A stretch of 64,000 bases of DNA from Martinezella rhizogenes (GTDB lineage Bacteria > Pseudomonadota > Alphaproteobacteria > Rhizobiales > Rhizobiaceae), in NCBI RefSeq assembly GCF_027460065.1, contig NZ_JAPYZZ010000011.1:113480-177479 (forward strand), given 5' to 3'. The notes under the pieces were generated by a model. It saw nothing but the letters and a program-made list of their open reading frames with translations. It searched no databases and was not told the origin of the DNA. The position numbers and the translations under genes were made by a program. Shown one piece after another: positions 48,258-57,203 of the stretch (position 1 is its first letter; each line of letters opens with the position of its first letter).

Positions 48258-48291
48258 ACCCAAACGACAAGCCCACAAGCGGACCACGCTC

Positions 48292-49212
48292 ATGACCACA
48301 GACAAGACCTCCCCTTACGAAATCCACGACGACCGCTTCCGCCATCTGATCGTTGGCAATGCGGAGCTGGAAGAGCTTTATTCCGGCTGCCGCTGGGCCG
48401 AAGGCCCGGTGTGGTTTGCCGATCTCAACTGCCTGCTGTTCAGCGATATTCCCAATGAACGCATGTTGCGCTGGGTGCCTGATGGCGGCATTTCCGTATT
48501 CCGTCAGCCCTCCAACTTCACCAACGGCAATACCCGCGACCGGCAGGGGCGACTTGTCTCCTGCGAACATGGCGGCCGCCGTGTGACCCGCACCGAGGTC
48601 GACGGCTCGATCACCGTTCTTGCCGACAGCTACGGCGGCAAAAGATTGAACTCACCCAATGATGTCGTCGTCAAATCCGACGGCAGCGTCTGGTTCACCG
48701 ACCCGACCTACGGCATTCTTTCCGACTACGAGGGCTACAAGGCCGAACCGGAGCAGAAGACCCGCAATGTCTACAGGCTCGACCCCGCAACCGGAAAGAT
48801 CGACATCGCCATCGACGACTTCGTGCAGCCGAACGGCCTTGCCTTCTCGCCCGACGAGACGAAGCTTTATGTCGCCGACAGCTCCTATAGCCACGATATA
48901 TCCCGCCCGCGCCACATCCGCGTTTTCGACGTGGTGGATGGCGTGAAGCTCGCCAACGGCCGGGAATTCTGCAACCTCGACAATGGCCTGCCGGACGGCT
49001 TCCGCCTGGATACCGCCGGCAACCTCTGGACCAGCGCCGGCGATGGCGTTCACTGCTTTGCGCCTGACGGTACGCTGATCGGCAAGATCAAGGTGCCGCA
49101 GACGGTGGCGAACCTCACCTTCGGCGGCCCGAAGAAGAACCGCCTGTTCATCACCGCAACGAAATCGCTCTATTCGGTTTATGTCGCCGCCACCGGCGCA
49201 CAGACGCCCTGA
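48292..49212 (+). CDS. SMP-30/gluconolactonase family protein
   Basis: 306 aa six-bladed propeller. The metal-site glutamate is in RWAEGPVWFADL; LNSPNDVVVKSDGSVWFTDP and VQPNGLAFSPDETKLYVAD are the other family blocks. It most likely hydrolyses a sugar lactone made from the sugar imported by the preceding ABC system. ATG 48292 is preceded by weakly purine-rich DNA. The upstream in-frame extension overlaps permease 2 and is rejected. Confidence 0.88.
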   Translation: MTTDKTSPYEIHDDRFRHLIVGNAELEELYSGCRWAEGPVWFADLNCLLFSDIPNERMLRWVPDGGISVFRQPSNFTNGNTRDRQGRLVSCEHGGRRVTRTEVDGSITVLADSYGGKRLNSPNDVVVKSDGSVWFTDPTYGILSDYEGYKAEPEQKTRNVYRLDPATGKIDIAIDDFVQPNGLAFSPDETKLYVADSSYSHDISRPRHIRVFDVVDGVKLANGREFCNLDNGLPDGFRLDTAGNLWTSAGDGVHCFAPDGTLIGKIKVPQTVANLTFGGPKKNRLFITATKSLYSVYVAATGAQTP

Positions 49213-49283
49213 AACGCTGATATCAGGAGAATTCAGACCGGCAGGGAACTGGCAAGACGGCTCAAGCGCGCTATAAATGCGCC

Positions 49284-49874
49284 ATGAGTGACGATTCCAG
49301 CCCCTTCCTGACTGACGATATGGAGTTCGACGGCGAAGTGCCGGCCGTTGAGCCCACAAGCCGTATGCTGTCCTGGGCGCGCAATTCCGCTCTTTACCGG
49401 CTGCAACAGCGCATGATGACGGAAAAGCAGCTGCGCGACGCCATCATGCGCAAGGCCCGGGAAAAATTCGAGGATATCGGCCCGGCGCAGGTGAAGGCGC
49501 TCGGCGAATTTGCCGTGACTTTCGCTTATGGCATCAAGGCGCTCGACGATACGGCCTATGCCGAGATTACCGTGCGAAGCGGCCAGCGCAGCGGCAAGTC
49601 AAAACGTGGTCTGGCGCAAAAACTCCAGATCAAGGGCGTCGCCCGGGAAACCGCAACGGCCGCGTTGCAGGAGACCAACGATCTCATCGCCGCCGTCATC
49701 TTCGCACGCAAACGCGCCTTCGGGCCTTATCGCCGTGTCGAGCCGGACGAAAAACGCAAGGCCAAGGAGTTTTCCGCTTTTGCCCGCAACGGCTTCAGCT
49801 TCGAAATCGGCACGAAGGTGATGGCGATGACGGCGGAAGAGGCGGAAGACATCCTCTCCGACGCGCCCCTCTGA
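49284..49874 (+). CDS. recX: RecX family regulatory protein
   Basis: 196 aa basic helical protein, rhizobial RecX type, expected to modulate RecA filaments. The RecX helical repeats are seen in ALYRLQQRMMTEKQLRDAIMRKA and QKLQIKGVARETATAALQ; rhizobial members keep these but are more divergent than E. coli RecX. It is not next to recA here. The stop comes only 3 bases from the stop of the convergent cytochrome gene. Confidence 0.75.
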   Translation: MSDDSSPFLTDDMEFDGEVPAVEPTSRMLSWARNSALYRLQQRMMTEKQLRDAIMRKAREKFEDIGPAQVKALGEFAVTFAYGIKALDDTAYAEITVRSGQRSGKSKRGLAQKLQIKGVARETATAALQETNDLIAAVIFARKRAFGPYRRVEPDEKRKAKEFSAFARNGFSFEIGTKVMAMTAEEAEDILSDAPL

Positions 49875-49877
49875 CAT

Positions 49878-50276
49878 TTATTGCGGCAGGGGATGAGTCT
49901 TCAGATATTCGATCAGATCGGCAATATCGGTTTCGCTCCACAGCCCGAAAAAACGCATTGCATTTCCGGGTATCGCCTTCTTCGGGCTGGCGATAAATTT
50001 CTGCAGTTCCTCCTCCGTCCAGACCCGGCCAGCTGCGCCGGCATCCTTCAGCGCCTGCGAATAATGGCCGTAATCGGCCACGGAAGCCATCGGCCTGCCG
50101 ACCACACCCATCAGATGCGGCCCCATGCGGGTGCGCGGCGCATCCACGCTATGGCAGGTGGAACAGCGGCTAAAAACCTTCTCGCCATGCGCCGCATCGC
50201 CCTCGGCAAAGGCGCTTGCAGCAAGCTGGAGGAAAACCGCGGCTGTGGTTGCGGCTTGTTTGGACACGAAAATCAT
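49878..50276 (-). CDS. Small periplasmic cytochrome c
   Basis: 132 aa. A signal peptide (IFVSKQAATTAAVFLQLAA, ending SAFA-EGD) is followed by one haem site CSTCHS and the class I distal methionine in GNAMRF. MGPHLMGVVGR and DLIEYLKTH are typical of cytochrome c2-like proteins. ATG 50276 gives a normal signal peptide; the longer frame to 50333 is not needed. An electron-transfer partner is not evident nearby. Confidence 0.88.
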   Translation of the reverse strand: MIFVSKQAATTAAVFLQLAASAFAEGDAAHGEKVFSRCSTCHSVDAPRTRMGPHLMGVVGRPMASVADYGHYSQALKDAGAAGRVWTEEELQKFIASPKKAIPGNAMRFFGLWSETDIADLIEYLKTHPLPQ

Positions 50277-50342
50277 GGCCCGGATAATACAACGCCCTCT
50301 CCGTCTGACAACGAAGAGGGCGTGTTTTGACATGCGACAGAA

Positions 50343-50364
50343 TGCCCGGTCAAAACACCGGGCA
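50343..50364 (-). terminator. Hairpin after the DUF992 gene
   Basis: TGCCCGGT and ACCGGGCA make an 8-bp stem with a 6-base loop, 9 bases past the DUF992 stop. The T-tract on the minus strand is poor. A second stem, ACGCCCTCT (50292) with AGAGGGCGT (50315), lies beyond it in the leader of the cytochrome gene. Either may end the transcript. Confidence 0.45.
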
Positions 50365-50373
50365 CTTCGCCGA

Positions 50374-50901
50374 TCAGTTCATGGCGGTCAGCGTCACGGA
50401 CGTACCGGTCGCTGCGAGATTGAGGCCAACCTGACCGGTCACGCTGACCGTCTGCAGCTGGATGGAGCCGGACGTGCCGCCAACGAGAACGTTAGTGCCG
50501 ACGCCGAGACCAACGGTGACTTCAGCCGTTGCGCCCTGATAGAGGCCGCCCAGCGAACCGCGGTGGTAACCGGCGGTCGGGGCGAAAACGGCCCAGACCA
50601 GACGGCCCTGCGTGGTGAAACCGAGGTCAACGCCCATCTTGCGGATGGCGCCGGTGTAATGGTCCGTGCGACGCGCGCCCATGGTGGACTGGAAGGTGCA
50701 ATCCAGTTCCTTGGCCGAGCCGATCACGTAACCGACGCCACCGCCGATATCGCAGGTGAGGTAACCGATCTTGACGCCGTTGCGATCGTCCTGCTCCTGC
50801 GGAGCCGGCTCATATCTTGCAAGGTCGGCAGCGAGTGCGGAAACGGTTCCGCTAAGGCCCATCGTCAATGCGGCAAAAGTTACGGCAACAGCCTTTTTCA
50901 T
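50374..50901 (-). CDS. DUF992 family exported protein
   Basis: 175 aa exported protein with a clear signal peptide (MKKAVAVTFAALTMGLSG...SALA-AD). The mature part begins with a charged linker, then GYLTCDIGGGVGYVIGSAKELDCTF, with two cysteines as in DUF992, and a glycine/valine-rich beta-structured C-terminus. The family is abundant in rhizobia and its function is unknown. It is monocistronic. Confidence 0.82.
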   Translation of the reverse strand: MKKAVAVTFAALTMGLSGTVSALAADLARYEPAPQEQDDRNGVKIGYLTCDIGGGVGYVIGSAKELDCTFQSTMGARRTDHYTGAIRKMGVDLGFTTQGRLVWAVFAPTAGYHRGSLGGLYQGATAEVTVGLGVGTNVLVGGTSGSIQLQTVSVTGQVGLNLAATGTSVTLTAMN

Positions 50902-51036
50902 CTTGTTTTCTCCTGTTTTATCCTACCCGCAGCAGCCCTTCTTGCCCTCTCCGGATATTGAATTCCGCACTGTTAACGTTTGTTCCGAAAAATCGATCCA
51001 AAACAACTTAATTGGAAGCGATGAAAGCGGAACAGT

Positions 51037-51079
51037 TAACAATGTCTAATGGCGGTAGGCTGGCATTAAGACATTGTTA
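51037..51079. promoter_or_regulatory. Long inverted repeat between fhuC and the DUF992 gene
   Basis: The left arm TAACAATGTCTAATG (51037-51051) pairs with CATTAAGACATTGTTA (51064-51079) with a single bulged A around a 12-base loop. No T-run follows on either strand. It lies 136 bases upstream of the DUF992 start and 69 bases past the fhuC stop. A second GTTAAC-centred sequence occurs near 50971. It may be an operator or a small mobile remnant. Confidence 0.5.
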
Positions 51080-51147
51080 GGGCGGGAAATGCGCCCGGAA
51101 TCACCATCAACAACAAGCGTTTCTGGCCGTTGTTTTGCTGCAACATC

Positions 51148-51957
51148 TCAAAGCGGCAAGGCAACGGGAAGGCCGGTGGCGGCATGGGTCATGACATCCA
51201 TGCGCACGCCATAGATGCGCTCCAGCGTCTCCGGTGTCATGATCTCCTGCGGCGTTCCCCGCGCAATCAGCTGGCCGGAATGCAGCGCGACGATCTCGTC
51301 GCAGAAACGTGCCGCCATGTTGACATCGTGCAGCACCACGATGACGCCGAGGCCCTTTTCACGCGACAGTCTCTGCACCAGTGACAGCACCTCGAGCTGG
51401 TGCGCCATGTCGAGCGCGGAGATGGGTTCATCGAGGAGCAGGCTTTCGGCATTCTGGGCCACCAGCATGGCAAGCCACACGCGCTGGCGCTCGCCGCCGG
51501 ACAGCGTGTCCACCAGCCGGTCGCGGAAAGCGACGGTATCGGTGAGTTCGATCGCCTCGTCCACCCTCTCCTGATCCGCCTTGCTGAATTGCCCGAGCGC
51601 GCCATGCCAGGGATAACGGCCAAGCGCCACCAGTTCGCTCGCCAGCATGCCAGAGGCGGCCGGCGTATATTGCGGCAGATAGGCGAGCTTGCGCGCGAAT
51701 TCGCGGTTGCCCCAGGCATTTAACGGCTTGCCCTCGAACGAAACCCGTCCCGCGGTCGGCTCCTGCATGCGCGCCAAAATCTTGAGCAGCGTCGATTTTC
51801 CCGAACCGTTATGGCCGATAAGGCCGATAGTCTTGCCGGTCGCAAAACGTGCCGTCAGCGGCTGCAACAAAGTCCTGCCCGGCACTTCCATGGTGACGCC
51901 ATCAAGAGAAAAAAGCGGCATATCGTCGTGAGCGACCGCATTCGCTGCCTGGCCCAT
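51148..51957 (-). CDS. fhuC: Hydroxamate siderophore ABC transporter ATPase FhuC
   Basis: 269 aa ATPase. Walker A GHNGSGKST, Q-loop LPQYTPA, signature LSGGERQR, Walker B LLLDEPISALD and switch His VVLHDVN are all intact. It powers import of ferric hydroxamates through FhuB. ATG 51957 has GGAG at 9 bases on the minus strand; an earlier in-frame ATG at 51966 lies too close to that site. Last gene of the fhuADBC unit. Confidence 0.9.
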   Translation of the reverse strand: MGQAANAVAHDDMPLFSLDGVTMEVPGRTLLQPLTARFATGKTIGLIGHNGSGKSTLLKILARMQEPTAGRVSFEGKPLNAWGNREFARKLAYLPQYTPAASGMLASELVALGRYPWHGALGQFSKADQERVDEAIELTDTVAFRDRLVDTLSGGERQRVWLAMLVAQNAESLLLDEPISALDMAHQLEVLSLVQRLSREKGLGVIVVLHDVNMAARFCDEIVALHSGQLIARGTPQEIMTPETLERIYGVRMDVMTHAATGLPVALPL

Positions 51958-51991
51958 GGTTCTCATCTCCGTAAATCGACTGGAAAAAACA

Positions 51992-53956
51992 TCATCGCCT
52001 GCCTGACAGCCAGATCAGGTAAGGCGCGCCGGCCAGAGCCGCAAAAAGCCCGAGCGGCAGTTCATAGGGAAACGTGACCGTCCGCGCTCCAAGATCGGAA
52101 AGCGCCATCAGCGCCGCGCCGAACAGGAAAGAGGCGAGCAGGTGGTCGCGCGGCGTGGTGAAACCGGCGCGCAGCGCAATATGCGGTGCCATCAACCCGA
52201 CGAAACTCAAGGGGCCAACAAGCAGCGAAGCGGCCCCTGTGGCAATACCCGCCACCGCAATGACGGCGATGCGCGCGGCACTGAGCGGCAGACCGAGGGA
52301 AAGCGGCACGTCCCGCCCGAGCGGCAGGATCGTCAGCCAGCGGGTCACCGAGAGGGCCACGACCAGAAGCACGACGGAAAGGATGGCGAGAAAGATCGCC
52401 GAAGCCGGGGTCGCCGTCGAACCGGAGCCGCTGAGCCAGGCGAGAATCTGCCATGCCCGCTGATCGCCGATGGCAAGCAGCGCCGAAAGCACCGCCGAGC
52501 AGAGTGAACTGACGGCAATGCCCGCCAGCAGGATTTTTTCCGGAGCCAGATGCCGGCGCACGGCGAAGAACAGCACGAGGATCATGACGGCCGCCGAGCC
52601 GATGCCGGCACCGCAGAACAGTTCGAACAGGCCTGCCGCCGGAAAAACCGTGATGGCGGCGGCAAAACCGAGGCCGGCACCACCGCTAACGCCGATCACC
52701 TCCGGGCTTGCCATGGGATTGCCGGTGAGCCGCTGCAAAAGCGCGCCCGCCATGGCGAGAAGACCGCCCGCGGCTATCGCGGCCACCAGCCGCGGCCAGC
52801 GGAAGGGCAGAAGAGTTTGCAGGTCACTGGCCTTGAGCATTGTCCAGCCCTCAGGCCCCTTGCCGATGGCGAGCGCAGAAAACACCAGCACCGCCATGAT
52901 GACGAGCACCGGCAACAGGGCCGCAAGCCGGCGTCTTGTGACGAGATCGACGCCTTCGCCACGATGAACGTCGGTCGGCCGGATTTTCGGCAGCAGCCAT
53001 AAAAGCAGCGGTCCGCCGATCAGCGCCGTCACCGCACCCGTCGGGAAGACTTCCGCCGTCGTACTCGCGAAAAGCTGCACGAGGCCGTCGCAAAACCAGA
53101 GGAGCAGACCGCCCAGCAGGGGCGAGACGAACAGCACGGAAGACGAGCGCCGCACGCCGAGCGCCCGGGTGAGCGCCGGTGCGGCAAGGCCGATGAAGCT
53201 GACGAGGCCGACCGCTGAGGCAACGAAGGCAGCCAGCGCGACCGCAACGGATGCGACCGCCAACCTGATCGAGAACAACGATACGCCAAGCGATCGCGCA
53301 CCGGAATCGCCAAGACCGAGAACCGTCAATGGCCTTATCAGCAAGCCGGTCAGGGCGAGCCCTGCGAGAAGCTGGAAAGCGAGCATAACGGCATTCGACC
53401 AGTCCTGTTGGCTGAGCGAGCCGCCGTTCCAGACCACGAGGGACATCAGATATTCGCCCTGCGCCAGCGTCAGCGCCGCCGAAATGGAAGCCGCTGTGAT
53501 GCCAACCAACAGCCCTGACACCACCATGGTCACCGGCTCGAAAGAGCGTCGCCAGCCGAGAAGGAAGACGATGCCGGCCGCAGCCGCCGCGCCGGTGAGC
53601 GCCACCCATGCGCGGTTGCCATCCAGCAGCGAAGGAAAAAATAGGGTGGCGATGACGATGGCGAGCTGCGCACCGGCCGAGATGCCGAGCGTCGAAGGGT
53701 CGGCAATCGGATTGCGCAGCAATTGCTGGAAAAGCGCACCTGACAGGCCGAGCATCGCACCCGCAAGGATGGCGACCACTACGCGCGGCAGCAGGCTGAA
53801 GGCGAAGATGATCTGATCCATGGACATGGATGCGATATCGAATGGCAGGCCTGGCCATGTGCCGAAAGGCAGCCGCTGCAGGCCGGCATGCAGGGAAAGG
53901 CCGCAGGCGAAAAGGAACAGAAGCCCGAAGAAAAACTGGAGAGGCCGTGCCGTCAC
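51992..53956 (-). CDS. fhuB: Hydroxamate siderophore permease FhuB (fused double permease)
   Basis: 654 aa with about 20 membrane helices in two homologous FecCD halves (about 1-320 and 335-654), the usual FhuB arrangement. Each half repeats the pattern seen as RVVVAILAGAMLGLSGALFQQLLRNP and RLVAAIAAGGLLAMAGALLQRLTGNP, written here as family blocks with the shared P-x-x-x-x-x-x-G core. The start is GTG at 53956, overlapping the fhuD stop (GTGA). Confidence 0.92.
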   Translation of the reverse strand: MTARPLQFFFGLLFLFACGLSLHAGLQRLPFGTWPGLPFDIASMSMDQIIFAFSLLPRVVVAILAGAMLGLSGALFQQLLRNPIADPSTLGISAGAQLAIVIATLFFPSLLDGNRAWVALTGAAAAAGIVFLLGWRRSFEPVTMVVSGLLVGITAASISAALTLAQGEYLMSLVVWNGGSLSQQDWSNAVMLAFQLLAGLALTGLLIRPLTVLGLGDSGARSLGVSLFSIRLAVASVAVALAAFVASAVGLVSFIGLAAPALTRALGVRRSSSVLFVSPLLGGLLLWFCDGLVQLFASTTAEVFPTGAVTALIGGPLLLWLLPKIRPTDVHRGEGVDLVTRRRLAALLPVLVIMAVLVFSALAIGKGPEGWTMLKASDLQTLLPFRWPRLVAAIAAGGLLAMAGALLQRLTGNPMASPEVIGVSGGAGLGFAAAITVFPAAGLFELFCGAGIGSAAVMILVLFFAVRRHLAPEKILLAGIAVSSLCSAVLSALLAIGDQRAWQILAWLSGSGSTATPASAIFLAILSVVLLVVALSVTRWLTILPLGRDVPLSLGLPLSAARIAVIAVAGIATGAASLLVGPLSFVGLMAPHIALRAGFTTPRDHLLASFLFGAALMALSDLGARTVTFPYELPLGLFAALAGAPYLIWLSGRR

Positions 53957-54855
53957 AGGGCTTCTCCCTGCGCCGTCAGCGCCTCGGTCAGAAGCCGCAC
54001 AAACCGCATGCCGGCGGTAATGCCGCCATAGGGGCCGACATTGCCCAGCGTCACCACCCGGCCTTGCCGCACCGCCGGGAGCGCGCGCCAGATGGCGCTG
54101 TTGCGCAGGCTTTCGCGGGCTTCCACCGGAATATCGGAAACGATGACGATACGTGCCTCGGGCGAGGCGGCGAGATTTTCGAGCGGCACCGGCGCCGCAA
54201 AGGTGAATTGCGACCGGTCCACCCAGGCATTGGCAAGGCCCAGCCTACCAAGGACATCGCCGAACATACTGTCCGCACCAAAAGCACGAAAATGCCGGGC
54301 ATCGCCGATATTGATGACATAGGTCGGGCGTGCGGAAAAACCGGCAAGGCGGGTCCGCATGGCTTGCATGGCAGCGTCGGTTTCGATGAGAACCTTGCGC
54401 GCCTCGTCGGTGCGCCCGAGCTTTTCACCAAGCGCAGTGACCGCCGCCAGCGCCTTTCCGAAAGGCGGCTCACCCTTCACGTAAAAGGGCAGCGAAAACA
54501 CCGGGGCGATCGCTTCCAGCCTGCCGGTGTAGCGCGTGTAGAACGGCGAAATCAGGATGAGATCGGGCCGGGTGAGTTGCAGAAGCTCGAAATTCGGCGC
54601 GCCGCGCAGACCGAGATCGGCGACGCTTTCGGGGATTTCCGGCTCGACCGCACCGGCCCGGAACTGGATGAGCTCGGTCGCCGCCACCGGCATGATACCG
54701 AGTGCCACAGAGGTTTCGAGCATCGCCCAGTCGATGGCGGCTATGCGCGGGGTTGCCTTTGCCCGCACATTGCCGGCAAAGGCCGAAGCAGCGAGCAGCG
54801 CCAAAAACTCCCGCCGCCCCCAGAGGGGGGACATCCATCGATCCTTGCGCGTCAT
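53953..54855 (-). CDS. fhuD: Hydroxamate siderophore periplasmic binding protein FhuD
   Basis: 300 aa class III binding protein. It carries a twin-arginine type signal (GRREFLALLAASAFAG), unlike the Sec signal of most enteric relatives, suggesting export in folded form. RIAAIDWAMLETSVALGIMP is the typical FhuD start of the mature protein; VADLGLRGAPNFELLQLTRPDLIL follows with the usual lobe pattern. ATG 54855; ATG 54834 (MSPLWGRR) is also possible. It begins 28 bases after the receptor stop. Confidence 0.9.
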   Translation of the reverse strand: MTRKDRWMSPLWGRREFLALLAASAFAGNVRAKATPRIAAIDWAMLETSVALGIMPVAATELIQFRAGAVEPEIPESVADLGLRGAPNFELLQLTRPDLILISPFYTRYTGRLEAIAPVFSLPFYVKGEPPFGKALAAVTALGEKLGRTDEARKVLIETDAAMQAMRTRLAGFSARPTYVINIGDARHFRAFGADSMFGDVLGRLGLANAWVDRSQFTFAAPVPLENLAASPEARIVIVSDIPVEARESLRNSAIWRALPAVRQGRVVTLGNVGPYGGITAGMRFVRLLTEALTAQGEAL

Positions 54856-54883
54856 GCCCCTGCTGCTTCACTTTGATATGGCG

Positions 54884-57031
54884 TCACCAACGATAGGTCA
54901 GCTTGCCCATAACCGTTCTTCCGTCACCGTAATAGCATCCGAAAGTGGAGCAACTAGAAATATATTCTTTATCAGTCAAGTTTTGTACCAGAAGCGAGGC
55001 GCGGTAGCCGTTTTTCTCGTAATGCACACCGAGATCGAGCAAAGCGAGGCCCTTCATTTCGAAGGCATTGGCGGCGTCGCCGTAACGCTTGCCGACATAA
55101 CGGACACCGCCTCCGATGCCGAAACCCTCAAGCGCGGTGTCTTCGGCAAAGGTGTAATCCAGCCAGAGGCTTGCGGCGTGCCGGGGCGTGCTATCAAGCT
55201 CCTTGCCGTTATTCACACGGCCGGAAACCTCGCTGTCCATATAGGTATAGGCCGCGCGCAGGTCGAGCCCGTCGGCAAGGCTTGCGACGCCTTCCAGCTC
55301 GAGGCCCTTCACATGTGCCTCATCCATCTGCTGCGTCACCCCGCCCACCGTCGTGGTGACGTTCTTCTGCTTCAGATCGTAGATCGCGGCGGAGAAGAAA
55401 CCGTCGAAGCCGTCTGGCTGGTATTTGATGCCCGCCTCCCACTGCTCCCCGGTGGTGGGCTTCGGCGCATCGCCGACAGCCGGCTGCGGCACCGGCTCGA
55501 AGGAGGTGGCGTAGCTGACATAGGGCGCGAAGCCGCCATCGAAAAGGTAACTGACCCCGACGCGGCCCGTCAGCTTGTGGTCGTCCTTGTCAAGCGCGCG
55601 GTAGGTCGTGCCGTTGAATGTGGTGCCGCCCGTACTTGCCCAGTCTTGCCGCAGGCCGGCGGTGATGCGCCAGTTCTCGATCGCCATCTCGTCCTGCGCA
55701 TAAAGGCCGATCTGGGAAATATCCGTCTTCACATCGGCATAAAGCGTGCGCGAGGTCAGGCTGATAGGCCCGCCATAGATAGGGTTGACGGGGTTGAGCG
55801 GCGTCGCGGCCCAGAATTCGGTTTTGACGTTATTGTCGAAATAACGGTAGTCCAGCCCGACGAGCAGGGTGTGGTCGATTGGCCCTGTGGAAAAATCCGC
55901 CTGCAGGCTGTTGTCGATGTTGAAGGTGTTCAGCAACTCGTCCTGAAACGTGGCGTTCCGGCGGATGAAATTGCCGATCATGCCGCCGCTGGTCGAAGAC
56001 ATGCCGAGCGCCCGGTAGGACCAGTCGAAGTTGGAATAACGCGCATTCTGCCGGAAGGTGAAGGTCTCGTCGAAACGGTGCTCGAATTCATAGCCGATAT
56101 TGGTGAATTTGCGGTTTGACGTATCAAAGGAGGGATCGCCGACATAAAAGCTGCGATCCAGCATGTAGCCCGGTCGCGAATAAGTCAGCGCCGCCGGCAG
56201 GCCGGAGGGCGAACTGGGATTATCGTGCTGATAGGAGGCAAGAACCGTGAGCTTCGTGTCCTCATCCGGCTGCCATGTCAGCGCCGGAGCGATGAAATAG
56301 CGGTCGTTCTGCAGATTGTCCGTCTGGGTGTGGGCGTTGCGGGCAAGGCCGGTCAGGCGATAGGCGAAACTGTCGGTGCCCGCGACCGGTCCGCCGATAT
56401 CGAACATCGACTGGTAATAATCGAAGCTGCCGATCTGTGCGCCCACTTCGCCGAAACGCTCGAAGGTCGGCCGCTTGCTGACGAGATTGATGAGACCGCC
56501 GGGATTGCCCTGACCATACAGCACCGAAGCCGGCCCGCGAATGACTTCCACTCGCTCCAGACCATAGACCTCATAAGAAGGCGCACCGGCCGTGCGCATC
56601 AGCCGCAGGCCGTTGAGAAACTGCAGCTGGTTCCCCTGAAAGCCGCGAATACGCGGCGCATCGAAACGCGGATCGGCACCGAACGGCTGCGCGACGACGC
56701 CGGGCACATAATTCAGCGCCTCGCTGAGAGTGCGGACATTCTGCGCATCCATCTGGTCTTTGGTAATGACGGAGACCGATTGCGGAGTCTCGACCAGCGA
56801 GCGGCCCGTCTTGGTGGCGCTGGCGCTGGTTTTCGCCACATAACCTTTCACCGGTGCCTTGGGATCCTGGTTTTTGCTGCCTTCCACGGTGATGGTTTGC
56901 AGCACCGTTGTTCCGGCTTGCTGAGCAACGGCAGCAGCGGGAGCCAGGAACGCCATATAGGCAATGGCGGCACAACCACCAGCCAGAATGGAAATGTGTT
57001 TGGATTTTCCCTGCACGCCAATACCCTTCAT
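54884..57031 (-). CDS. fhuA: TonB-dependent ferric-hydroxamate receptor (FhuA/FoxA type)
   Basis: 715 aa outer-membrane receptor. Signal peptide cleaved after AAAVAQ; a TonB-box-like VLQTITVEG follows; no N-terminal signalling domain. The plug holds ETPQSVSVITKDQMDAQN and PRIRGFQGNQLQFLNGLRL, then RVEVIRGPASVLYGQGNPGG. The barrel ends KLTYRW with a terminal aromatic residue. A CSTFGC pair lies near the C-terminus. ATG 57031; a GTG precedes it. It opens an fhuA-D-B-C unit; whether the ligand is ferrichrome, ferrioxamine or another hydroxamate is open. Confidence 0.9.
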   Translation of the reverse strand: MKGIGVQGKSKHISILAGGCAAIAYMAFLAPAAAVAQQAGTTVLQTITVEGSKNQDPKAPVKGYVAKTSASATKTGRSLVETPQSVSVITKDQMDAQNVRTLSEALNYVPGVVAQPFGADPRFDAPRIRGFQGNQLQFLNGLRLMRTAGAPSYEVYGLERVEVIRGPASVLYGQGNPGGLINLVSKRPTFERFGEVGAQIGSFDYYQSMFDIGGPVAGTDSFAYRLTGLARNAHTQTDNLQNDRYFIAPALTWQPDEDTKLTVLASYQHDNPSSPSGLPAALTYSRPGYMLDRSFYVGDPSFDTSNRKFTNIGYEFEHRFDETFTFRQNARYSNFDWSYRALGMSSTSGGMIGNFIRRNATFQDELLNTFNIDNSLQADFSTGPIDHTLLVGLDYRYFDNNVKTEFWAATPLNPVNPIYGGPISLTSRTLYADVKTDISQIGLYAQDEMAIENWRITAGLRQDWASTGGTTFNGTTYRALDKDDHKLTGRVGVSYLFDGGFAPYVSYATSFEPVPQPAVGDAPKPTTGEQWEAGIKYQPDGFDGFFSAAIYDLKQKNVTTTVGGVTQQMDEAHVKGLELEGVASLADGLDLRAAYTYMDSEVSGRVNNGKELDSTPRHAASLWLDYTFAEDTALEGFGIGGGVRYVGKRYGDAANAFEMKGLALLDLGVHYEKNGYRASLLVQNLTDKEYISSCSTFGCYYGDGRTVMGKLTYRW

Positions 57032-57123
57032 CACCCGCGCCGCCGTAAAGCGGTTTTTTCTGGAGAATTTAAGTCATCTTATTACGCAAGGTGCAAATCG
57101 TGATCCAATAAGTGACACCGGTT

Positions 57124-57150
57124 TTTTTCATAACTATTGATTATGAAAAA
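57124..57150. promoter_or_regulatory. Perfect inverted repeat, candidate LysR-type operator
   Basis: TTTTTCATAA and TTATGAAAAA form a perfect 10-bp inverted repeat with a 7-base spacer, between the divergent fhuA and LysR genes. The core fits T-N11-A. It lies 54 bases upstream of the LysR start and 93 bases upstream of fhuA, in an A/T-rich island. An iron regulator could also use it. Confidence 0.6.
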
Positions 57151-57203
57151 TCGCATCGATAATAGCTTGGAATTATTCAAATCTAGCGCGGGAGGCGGTA
57201 ACG

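Noticed and set aside
54557..56119. Plus-strand open frame (520 codons) opposite fhuD and the TonB receptor
   Set aside because: Antisense to two clearly identified genes; no start site or domain.
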